Shown here: positions 1 to 9,569 of the stretch, in pieces
Layout of the letters: every line of letters begins with the position of its first letter
Numbering within the stretch: the stretch's first letter is position 1
Source of the DNA: Multifurca ochricompacta
Taxonomy: Eukaryota; Basidiomycota; Agaricomycetes; Russulales; Russulaceae
Reading direction: 5' to 3'
Length of the DNA: 52,907 nt
NCBI GenBank assembly: GCA_022496185.1
Contig: WTXG01000244.1
Location: 1-52,907 of the forward strand
Translations under genes and position numbers: made by a program
The notes under the pieces: model-generated
What the model was told of the DNA's origin: nothing
Databases searched by the model: none
What the model saw: the letters and a program-made list of their open reading frames with translations, nothing else

Positions 1-698
1 CATTAAAACACTTACTGTCTAAAGTGCTCCGCAAAGTTTTCTGGAGTGGACAACAAATTGCGCAACAGGCGTCCAGCAGCGCGTATCTCGAGCGACCGAT
101 AGGCCACGGGGTGAACATGGGCGAAAAATATGTGACGCATACGGCGCCATCGATCACCGTACGGGAAAAAGCCATAGTTGAATTCCATCACCCCGAGACT
201 TGGCAATTCAATCAAGGGTATCGATAGCGCGCAAATGACCGGCAACACTTACAGATGGAGCGTGATCATTGGCGCCTAGAAAAACCATTGTCAAGCAAGG
301 GGTATTACAAGCAATACTCACGTAATTAATACCTATCAGAATAGATCAATGAGCGTCTGCCGAGTAGCTCTCCTGCCGCTTTCGCCGAGTTGAGAATAAT
401 AATGTGTGACCCCATCGTATCAGCATGTACAACATCGGAGCCTAACCTTTGGAATGAGAGCCCTATACGCGAAATTATATTATTTTTGCCTCACCGAAAT
501 CATCAGACCACCTCTTATACGTGAACCATGCTTGATCAGAGGGCATGTTGAGCAAATTTCCGATCACAGGAAGGCGCCTAGGTCCTGGCGGATATGGCAG
601 GTGACGCTTGCGTAAGAGCGGGATGAGAAATGCTAAGCTGAGGATCAGAGTCGTAGCAACAATGGGGAAGTGCTAGTATATTGAATGAGGTCAAGCAT
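1..698 (-). pseudogene. Cytochrome P450, N-terminal part (copy A), cut by window edge
   Basis: This is the 5' part of a microsomal P450 that runs off the left edge. Read on the minus strand it has a hydrophobic anchor, the proline-rich hinge (YPPGPRRLPVIGNLL), an exon matching the second exon of copies B and C (about 336-450) and the helix-C region with the W-R-R-M-R motif (about 13-210). Intron positions match copies B and C. The only upstream ATG, at 698, lies one base out of frame with the anchor, and an in-frame TAG separates them. No good acceptor is visible before the third exon. The heme-binding end is outside the window. I infer a degraded paralogue of copy B, though an unusual start or an indel in the assembly could also explain it. 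The P450 identity is certain; functionality is doubtful. Confidence 0.75.
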
Positions 699-814
699 CG
701 CGGGAGATGCTGTCAGAGCCAGAGGTTCCCCAGATTCATAAATATTAGCACCAACAGCCACGATATTACATGATACGTGCCAGCGTTTGTGTGGTGGCGG
801 AACGCGACTGTGAC

Positions 815-1139
815 TAGTGATGTGATGGCTTGGCTCGACCTGAACACCGCGGCTTAGGCTCAGCTTTGAAGGGGCTTAGGCTTTTCAAAACTCAAACCTG
901 GGCTGATCACAATTACGTCGGACCTGTACCGGTATTCTGGTTTAACACCATCCTTACACTGTAAACTGCACAGTTGAAGTTTGCAAAAATCTGTATAGAA
1001 AGCGTGATTCAGCCACCAAAAGCCGTGGCTTAGGCCATGGCTTCAGGCTTTCCATAGCTTAAGCCTGAGCCGTGGGCCGCTGGAAGCTGTTCACACGGCC
1101 TATGTCTTACGGCATTGAGCCGAGCCGTGCACATCACTA
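815..1139. mobile_element. hAT-type MITE, AGCCG-rich family, 325 bp
   Basis: The left end starts TAGTGATGTG and the right end, inverted, starts TAGTGATGTGC. It is flanked by 8-bp duplications ACTGTGAC (807-814) and ACCGTGAC (1140-1147), which differ by one C/T change. The subterminal parts are packed with GGCTTAGGC and AGCCG-type words in both orientations. A short core matches the inner arm of the long copy at 40144-41604. It has no coding capacity. The TIR start and 8-bp TSD are typical of hAT elements. Confidence 0.85.
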
Positions 1140-1147
1140 ACCGTGAC

Positions 1148-2067
1148 AACAACCCAATGCAAGCCAAATTCACCGCTGTACCGCCGTTCATTGTATGTAT
1201 GAAGAAAGTTCGCAATTTTAGTTGGTCAGTGATACTAGCAAGGGATAAACCCAGAACATACCCATACGAATAAGTATATATCGTGAGTAATTGTGACGCA
1301 CCAGGCCACGTCATATCGTGAGACTTGAAGTGTGTAAAATACTCAACAAAGAAGAGAAGCGGATACACCGAATCGCGCCGCACGAAACGTGTTTGGATAA
1401 GGAGAAATCATTGGCAACGGAAAGATTCTTGGAACCGGCAAATCGGACCTCATCGATCCGGTCGCCATCTGCTCCTCTCAACCATTGTTTTCGTGACCCT
1501 CCGATCCAGATGGGCGACCTCTAACATAGTTCAGAGAGGAGGGAATGTAAACTTCAACGCCTCCATCGTGGCGGACCAGGTGGATGATCGATGTACAAGG
1601 AGGATGAGCACGTTGGTAATGTATTATGTAATAACAGTGTGATAGCCTAGAAGGGGAATACGGTTTCTTATTTCTTATTTCTCACGAACTAACCTAGCAG
1701 TTTGGGGGAGGCACTCGTGTAGTGACTTAATAATTTTTATGTGGTATATACAACCACACTTGCTTGCATAGGCTGCACGCGAGAAAAAAAAACCCCTCAA
1801 ACTGAGAGTGCAGGATGTTGGGGCCAGGACCACACTTTTCATCGAAAACTAAAAGCTGACGTTTTTTTGCAGTTTAGAGAAATCCAATCAAGGGAGTTCA
1901 GTTTCATGACGCTGTTATACAACATTCTTAGATTTGATATGTTGGAAGACTGTGAGGGGGAGGGGGCACTTCGGGATATCCTTTGTGCATGAGCCAGAGT
2001 GGGGAAAAGTCCCAAACGGACGGACATCTCCATTCTCAGTTGTAGCCCTTAACACGCTTCCTGCCTA
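1148..2067. other. Intergenic, no gene seen
   Basis: Only short, unconvincing ORFs with no family resemblance are present. It is the 3' flank of P450 copy B and the 5' side of copy A plus a MITE. I see nothing else in it. Confidence 0.5.
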
Positions 2068-4171
2068 TTACGTACATTCCAACAACGCCGTTGCATGAAC
2101 TAAGGCTTCAGCCGCATCTGACCGAGGTCGAATATCGGCCACAAACGGCTCAGCATAACTATTGCAGGGGGGGGGGGGGTGCGGTATAAGTCAGTCCAAC
2201 CGAATCATGCCATGGAAAAGAAGTAAAAATGGAAACGAACGAAACGATCCCAGACGTGTACATCTCCTTCGGGGGGTTGTCCTTCACAGGCTTGATTTCA
2301 AAAGATGCGAGGACATTCACAATTCCTGCCCAGATTATTTCACGTGCCACGAATCGACCTTGACAGATACGCCTCCCATAACCAAAAACAACTTGTGGAG
2401 ACGGGGGCGGGTCTGGGACGAGCCAGCGCTCGGGATAGAATCGATCGGGTTCTGGGAAGAGAACACTGTCGTGCATCATGCCCCTGTAGCAAGCTAAGAG
2501 GAAAAGTAGTAATCGAGTGGATTGATCGCCTAACGTACCATATATTCGGTAGGATTGTCGAACCAGCAGGAATGAGATGTTCTTCATACATGTCATCCTC
2601 CATTACTCGGTGAGGGATACCTACAAGGCAGTACAAATCAACTTGACCTAATATGGGACTTTCCGGGATCTGTACGGACCAAGTGGTGCAACGGGATGCC
2701 AACGTAGAACTTCCTTGATGACCGCATCAACATAAGGAAAAGAGGCCATATCTGAGAAGTCAGGGAGACGCGAGCCACCGGTAACCGAGTCGATTTCAGC
2801 CTGGGCCTTACGCTGCACCTGAGGGTAGAGCGTCATAGCAAGAAAGAATGTACGCAGGGCAGATACAGTCTATCCGGACAGCTTTAACGGAGAAATGGGG
2901 GTCGTGGTGCAAATTCAGCGTACGGTGTCAGCACCAACTAAATACACGAAGCCCGGTATCGCCTTTGTAGTCCATATTTCTTCTTCTGTCGAGTTTTCAT
3001 GGAGTTGTAATATCATCTTGGCAGCAACAGAAGGAGTAGCCGTTCCAGCAGCCTTAACGAAGGAGACTGTTGATCCTACTGGAAATTTAACTCGTTTTCG
3101 ATACTCACCAGTGCAGCCTTAACCTCGGCATGTGGGTTGTCTATCATACTGTCGACGACCGGAAGCCACTTGCTGGCCTCATGTTTGACGCTCGCTCCTG
3201 GAAACCAGCTTGGCATATTCAACACTAGGTAAATGTTTCTCAGCTATCCACGCGCTTTGTCCAGGTGTAATCGGGACAGTTACACCAGGGCATCATATCC
3301 AGAAGCATAGCCCACGGGTTTGATGACACAACTGACACAGCTTCGAGCACCGTCTCCGCAACTGCTACGTATGGATCACCTTCAGGTCGTACATTAATAC
3401 CGTATGCAATCGATAGGATGACTTGCCCCGTCATGCTTTCCTTTAGGCGTCTATACAGTGATCTTCATCTGAGGTCATGATTGCACTCACTGTTTAAGAT
3501 GCTGAGAGAAGTTATCTGGACTTTCAAGTAAATTACGCAACAATCGTTGAACCGCTTGCATTTCGAGTGGTCGATACTCTTTTGATGTCGTAGCATCGAA
3601 ATGCGTATGAAATGCACGTCGCAGACGGCGCCAACGCTCTCCATAAGGTAGCATGCCATGATTAAAGCCCAATCCCATGCTTGGGAAATCTAGTAAGAAC
3701 CTGAAGAGAACGCACAACAGCTCATGATGACGCATACAGTTGGAACGCGGTAAATTGTGGCCTAGGACGGGACAAATCATCATCAAAAAAGGAGACACGT
3801 TGAAAGAAAGTCAAAGTCATACCTGTCTGAATAAATGGACGAGCGCTTTTCGAGTAGCTCATTTGCAGCTTTTGCCGAGTTGAGAATAATGATGTGTGAC
3901 CCCATTACGTCGACATGTGCGATATCAAAACCTAAACTTTGAAAAGTCCTCTGTGCGATAACATTATCTCATCGTTGTGGTTACCTGACTGATCCGACCA
4001 CTTCTTGTAGGTGACCCATCCCTCCTTTGAAGGCATGTCGAGGAGGTTGCCAATGAGTGGCAAGCGCCTGGGACCTGGAGGATACTTTTGATGACGGCGA
4101 CGCAAGCGGATTGTGATGAGAGACAGGCTGATGAACAGAATTGCGAATGCTAATCCAAACAGTTCGACCAT
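2068..4171 (-). CDS. Cytochrome P450 monooxygenase (copy B), 10 exons, intact
   Basis: This is a membrane-anchored P450 of the kind often named O-methylsterigmatocystin oxidoreductase-like in basidiomycetes. Exons: 3985-4171, 3823-3931, 3491-3700, 3284-3450, 3109-3224, 2924-3052, 2680-2869, 2539-2620, 2241-2483 and 2068-2158. They join without a stop into about 507 residues, normal for the family. Visible marks are an N-terminal hydrophobic anchor, hinge YPPGPRRLP, the helix-C W-R-R-L-R-R, the I-helix GADT, helix-K E-V-L-R and the heme loop FGYGRRICQG with its cysteine ligand. All introns are short GT-AG; the last one holds a C-tract (14 G on the plus strand). I chose the ATG at 4171 rather than 4186 because it aligns with the start of copy C. 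It lies beside an acyltransferase gene, suggesting secondary metabolism. The substrate is unknown. Confidence 0.9.
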
Positions 4172-5254
4172 TGTGGGGGAATGCAAACCAAGAAGGAGGT
4201 CAATGATGGGTCCTTTTCAATCATTCGAAGAGGTTGTAAACAAGCGCGCTCTCATTGGCACCATGAATTTCGGTATCAATAGTCGTGTGTGAAGGCCCTC
4301 AAATACTTCTCTAAACTCAGTCCCATCCGTCTATGCTCCCTCTTCCTTCTTCCTTCTTCCTCCCTCTTTCCTCCTCCTTTCCTGTCTTCTTCCTCACACT
4401 CGTTGGACTATCTTCGTACTACTTGACTACCCGGTAGTATATGGCATCATCACTACCTTCGGTTAGTGGTTTTAATTCCACAAGCGACAGTAATTTCGAT
4501 CATTTCTGCAGATCTAGCTTCAAAAGGGACCCAACTTTTGAGGACATGGTTCTGACTTTCGCATGTTCATATTAGAGCATCCTACCAGAGGAAACACTCT
4601 TTGATGTGAAAGGCTAGGGGCACACAGACAAATGAGAACCGTGCACAGTACCATCTGTTGACGTTTACACGTAAGTAACCTCATTCTCACATTTTCATTT
4701 AACTAATATGCACCAGATAATGGCAGGACGACACATCCGTGATGGTGCAAATACGCGCCACATTGTCATGCCAATGTCCTAACCAGTTGGAACTGACCAA
4801 CCAAATTTGATCATGAAAAACTGGAGGATAGGTCACTGTTCACATTAAGCCCAGGATGGGAAGCATAAGCATGCAGGTTGATCGTCATGTGTGCTAATTC
4901 GGTAAGCGGCCTGCAAACCCATAGGACACAAGGATGGGGGAACGCCATGACACATGGCATTAGTAGGAAACGGGAGATAAAATACCGGTTCAAGGTATCA
5001 CTCGATCCTCTCAAGCACAACTCAACCTTAACCACCAAAGTCCCCCCGTTGTGTCAAGCAAGTACCTAGACAATGCAGATGATTAGAAACTGAGGTTAAA
5101 CACCCACTCATAAACCTGAGAAGGCAAGTGGGAATGGGGGCGTAGTGGTTTCTGTCACGTCACGTTATAAAAATTATGTAATACAATGACATGGCCCACG
5201 TGACCGTAACATCCATGTTTTCGGGACTAGACTATTTAAAAAAAAAAACTAAAC
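4172..5254. other. Intergenic, promoter side of P450 copy B
   Basis: It contains a pyrimidine-rich stretch at about 4330-4400 on the plus strand, roughly 160-230 bp upstream of the P450 start and therefore purine-rich in that gene's direction. No gene is seen; the ORFs at 4811-5069 on both strands look like chance. Confidence 0.4.
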
Positions 5255-6578
5255 TCAACCCATGTCTCGACAAGTGAATGATAGTATCGACGAGAACTTT
5301 CCAGGGCGAAGCCAATTAGGTAAAAATGCATTCACAAGCATTCCATGTCGAGCCCACCCATCGAGCATAAAACTGCCCCACAAAAGCGTCCATAGCATGG
5401 TCCACGCCCAGCCATAACACCCTTTCACGCGCAGCCCTGTCACTTTGCTAAACACACTTTCCATAACGATACCAACGCCCATGAGAAGGAAGAAACCCCC
5501 AGTAGTGCTGAATTCGCTCCCACGACCGAGACCCCACACGCCGATGTGATGAAGGAGAGCGGATACAGTGAATCCACCCATGAGCGCACTATAGCGCCCT
5601 AAAAGTGTTCCACCAGGACGCGCACCGAAGATGATGAACACGCGTCGGAAAGTTGGTGCCAGCGGACGCTCCAAAACTCGTGAATCGAGGTGGACATCCA
5701 AGGCGATGGAAAAGAGGAGGCCATTGTGAAGCAGGCTGGCGGAGGAAGATACGCCCGACCAATGTCGCAATATGATATATGGAATCAACCATCGTGTAAG
5801 CCCATATACCACCAAAAATAGCGGCGAAAGCTGCCCAGATGGTGCGGGGGATAGGGTCGAGACTTGGATCGAAGAGACTGTCTCCTCCAGGATTGGCGGT
5901 TGAGGGGCGGACATAGTGTATGAGATATTGTGAGGTGTCAAACACCACGACTTTGAAGAGCGTTTTTGCAAGAATTGTTGCGATCGAGGGCAGTGGGATG
6001 CTCTCTCGAGGAAACGGGTTAGTTGACCACGACCATCCGATTCCACGTTGATTGCAGAATAGATCAAGGGCGTCCAGAAGAACATTTGAGATGGACAAAC
6101 GCCGTTCGGTGGGAATGCTGCTACCTTGCCCTTTTTGAATTTCGTACCTCCTCAACGGTTTCTTGATGAAGGTCCATTCAAGCGACTTTAACACGATAGA
6201 TAACATTCCCACCTAATGTCCTACTTTTAGCGAAACGCGCACTAGGGAAAGAAACAGAAAACACGACAACCGTACCACAAACGTAAAATTCCAGAAATTG
6301 AGCCGGTCAGCGTTTCGAACTCCCACCAACTGCGCTAGCCATATTGAAAAATCCAATTTCACGGTGCAACACCAAGCTTGCCATAGAATAATAGGTAGTA
6401 GTGAAAGCTTGAAAATAAAGGTGTTGGGAAGGATTGCAAGTACTGCCAAAGCATAATGGCTTAGAACCAGGGGAAGGGTAGCAGCGGGTGTAAACGGTTG
6501 ACGAAGAGCTAGGTCTGGAGGATTGGGAAACAAAAGGAATACTGAGGGTAGGTCACTCAACATAATGGTTGGTGGCAA
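5255..6578 (-). pseudogene. Wax-synthase-like membrane O-acyltransferase (MBOAT_2), two frameshifts
   Basis: This is a polytopic membrane acyltransferase of the fungal wax synthase family, which acylates terpenoid or other lipid alcohols. Exon 1 is 6276-6578, the intron 6213-6275, and exon 2 runs to the stop at 5255; about 420 residues in total. Family marks are RGIGW-W near residue 155, the FW-(S)-V-R-WHQ block and, downstream, FGARPGG and the LLHHIGVWGLGRG segment with the likely catalytic His. The FW..WHQ block lies in a third frame. Reading it needs one extra base near 5700 and another near 5650, both in C runs. Apart from those two sites the frames are open. Either this is a very recent pseudogene or two homopolymer bases are missing in the assembly. 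It sits about 1.1 kb upstream of P450 copy B on the same strand, a typical metabolite-cluster pairing. Confidence 0.75.
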
Positions 6579-7539
6579 CAGTTTAAAGGCTCCTATTATA
6601 AAATATGGAGCCCAACTTGAAAGTTAGGTGATCGATAAGATACACCTTACACATACATTAAGACGTGTAGACAAATATATGAATCGAAGCTGCCAATAGT
6701 TTATCAAGTGAGGTGATATTACACTGAACGACTTGACATCCCTCCATACATCACGGCTACAAGGCGGGATCTACACTCGGGAATTGACCCTAAAGCTAGC
6801 TAGATTCAGGGTCGCTTATTAACCTCTTTTAAAGTGGAGAAGACGCCACTCGCCCGCTTTAAATCCAGCCAGAAATTGTATTCCGCGACTTCATAAATAC
6901 CAAAAATAGAGTACGGCCGGGTCTACTGCCGATCAGGCATGAGTGCCATATCCGCAATCCTCAAACTATTGTCATGCATGGCATTGGCATCGACAACAGT
7001 GCTCGCATGAATTCAATGTGGAATGTGAACGCGATAAATGTTCCAAACAGTGCTACAGAATAATTGCACGCTTTCCTGTTGCTGCTGTTTTTTTTTTTTG
7101 TGGAAGCACAAGGATAATCGTTTTCAGTCATTGCTTGACCCTGTCGTGCCCCCGAAGGTGGCCAAAGTTGTGCTGCTTGTTGGTTCGGAAACCCGCAAGA
7201 AGAATGCGGAGTTCTTATTGGTGAATGCATCATATATATATATAAGCGTTCCCTTCTTAATAGCACCAGTCCAGAGAGAAATGTCTTTTAGTATTAGAGC
7301 TTAGCACGGTGATATTCATGATTCCCGCTCACGGCTGGCAAGATTAACGTGTTATGTTCTTAACTCAGAAGGCCACTCCATTGAAATTGATCCTTATCAC
7401 CTACAAACACTTTCAAGTTGTTGACGCGCCTTCCCTAACTTCCAGCCTGCGTCGCGTCTTCGAATCGTAGTCAACACCACAAGTGTGGCGAACATATGAC
7501 AACCCAAAATAAAACTTCAGGAGAAGTCCTCGTGACTGG
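6579..7539. other. Intergenic, no gene seen
   Basis: AT-rich sequence with a T13 run near 7090 and a short TA repeat near 7232. The ORFs here lack any recognisable motif. I support no gene. Confidence 0.45.
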
Positions 7540-7829
7540 TGTTGCATTCGAGGTCAGTGTCGAGGTTATATTGACGGAATTCGGGTGTTTAGAGGATAAG
7601 ACAGAAAGATCGTATTCCTGAGTCAAGCACTTGTAGATACAAGAGCTCGAAACTAAGGAATACAAGTGCGACTTGAATAGAAAAACAGAGACTAAATGAC
7701 GTATCTACGAGATGACGTCGTGTGTGTTGAAGGCGCTGCTAATATGATTCGAGATAGGCAGAAACAAGGGCCAGACGTAGTGGGATAGAGAAGGTAAAAG
7801 AAAAATGACATCATCGAGGAATCGTAACA
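7540..7829 (-). repeat. 3' LTR of the old, split gypsy element
   Basis: It starts TGTTGC, ends CGTAACA and aligns along its whole length with the LTR at 25413-25687, with many substitutions and a few indels. Together they bracket the nested cluster. Flanking pentamers ACTGG and GCTAG match at three of five positions, so no clean TSD survives. The divergence makes this the oldest layer of the nest. Confidence 0.75.
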
Positions 7830-8349
7830 TTACCCTTTGTTTAAGTTCGGAGACCCCGGGCGACTCAATCATCTTCGACTACAATGGGTGGGGTCTTCAG
7901 TCGTGCCTTGGTGACGAAGAGCAAGTTCATGGGCGCGGGCTTGTGCAATTACGACTGGAGCAAGACCGTGAGCGGCGGCGGCGGCATCAGTTAGGCGGCG
8001 TTGTACCAGCTGCGTCCGTCCCATATTACGTACGACGTAGCTGGAGACGGAGTAGTTTCATCTGGGTGTGGATATAGTCAGCGTTAGTCACGAGTGCTCG
8101 GTAATGTTCTACGTCTGCGCGAAGTCCTGGATCGTCAAGTTCAACTACTAGCGCGGCATTGATGCGCTCCTGGAAATCGCCTTCGTGAAAAGAACGAAAA
8201 TCGGAGGGAGTCATGGGTGCAGGGGGACAGCCATCGTTACGAGGGGATGCGACGAGGGGTTGACAGTATTCGCGTGATTGGGCACCACATATACCATGAA
8301 TTAAAAGGGGTAGGCCCGTACGTAAAACGGATGTAGGGAACTGGGCGCA
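7830..8349 (-). other. Unexplained insert replacing the integrase core of the old gypsy element
   Basis: The old element's integrase reads to the zinc-finger part (V-N-D-Y-V-K-G-C-H) and then abruptly turns into unrelated sequence up to its 3' LTR. A minus-strand 62-codon ORF (8026-8214) starting MTPSDFRSFHEG is the only open frame and is rich in charged, helix-forming residues. I do not recognise it. The integrase catalytic core and chromodomain expected here are missing, so this is either a captured segment or a deletion product. Confidence 0.4.
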
Positions 8350-9114
8350 AGTGGTTGTGACGTATGACAGCCTTTGACGTAATCATTGACGAACTTGCGT
8401 AGATTTGGGCTGTCGTATATTTCTGAAACTAAATCCCAAGTATTCTTTCTTCCGGGGTGGCCTGCGAGAGGATGATCGTGAAACTGTTTGGCAATTTGTC
8501 GATACGAGTCTTCGTTTCCCTGAAGTTGAATAACTTTGAGTATCCAGTACTTGTCTGGGAGGAGGTCTCTTGCTCGTTATCTGTTTGTCCATTATTGTAA
8601 TCAGGGCGTCGTGAAAGAAGATCAGTAATAATATATTTTTTCCTTGAATAGGTTTAATAACAAAATTATACTCCATGAGGTCTAAGTGCCACCGTGCTTG
8701 TCGTCGATTTATTTTTTGAGGTTTGCGGAAGTACTGAAGGTTGTGATGATCGGAGAAGACAGTAATTTGATGAGGAGATCCCATAAGATATTGTCTCCAC
8801 TTCTGTAACGGATACCAAATAGCGAAAAGCTCCCTGTCGTAGATATCCTAATTTCTTTGCGTTTAGTCCAACGATTTTGAGAGGAAGGCAACGGGATGTA
8901 ATACGTAGGCCCGTATCATCCTGTTGTGATAATTCAGCACCAATGGCATACCCCGAGGCATCGGTCGTGACAAAGAACGGCGTGTCGAATCGGGGTTGGT
9001 AGAGTACGGGAGCACTACTGAAAGCCTTCTTTAAACTTTGGAAGGCGTGTTCTTCTCTTTCTGTCCAAATCCAAGGGACGGCGAGCTTTGTAAGGTCAAT
9101 AAGAGGACGTGCAA
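8350..9114 (-). pseudogene. Old gypsy element: RT 3' part, RNase H and integrase zinc finger remnant
   Basis: On the minus strand it encodes, in shifting frames, the connection region, RNase H (FFVTTDASGYAIGAELSQQD, then the FSDHHNLQYF stretch) and the H2C2 integrase finger (H-P-L-A-G-H-P-G-R-K). It aligns with 11300-12060 of the younger element. Its right end stops exactly at the TSD of the element inserted at 9115. The target resumes for a few bases at 15333 and, after further insertions, at about 23371. It is clearly dead, with several frameshifts. Confidence 0.8.
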
Positions 9115-9531
9115 TGTTACAGTTGACCCGCTTAGCATATAGAGTTCGATGTCAGATGATCAGTCTGATGTAGTTCGGGTGGTGAGACGACTGCTAAGCG
9201 TGCTAGGCGAAGCAGAGAAAAGATATGATATTCTGGAGGTTACAATTCTAGGGGAAACAAGAGATCGAGACTAGGGATATTATAAGAGAAAAATGGGGGT
9301 TTAAATAGGTACGAGAATTGGGCGAGGCTGACATGGGGAGCAAGGCTGACATGAAGAGCGAGGCTGACATGAAGAGCGACCTATGGAATGTATTATTGGG
9401 TCTTAGATATAATGTGTAGGAGCGAGGCGGTTTATTATGATTAGGAACTAAATGGAATTAAATCGAGTGATGGTTTGATAATCTTTGTGGATCGTTTGAT
9501 CGTTAAGTCGTGATGTCGTTAAGCCGTAACA
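9115..9531 (-). repeat. 3' LTR of the younger gypsy element
   Basis: 417 bp, the same length as its partner at 14916-15332. At all four differing positions this copy has TG or CA where the partner has CG. Confidence 0.92.
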
Positions 9532-9569
9532 TCACCCCCGGTTAAGGTTGAGAGGCGCCGACGAACCAA

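Noticed and set aside
7805..8077. 90-codon plus-strand ORF spanning the old LTR edge
   Set aside because: It starts within the LTR and has Arg-rich low-complexity content; most likely spurious.
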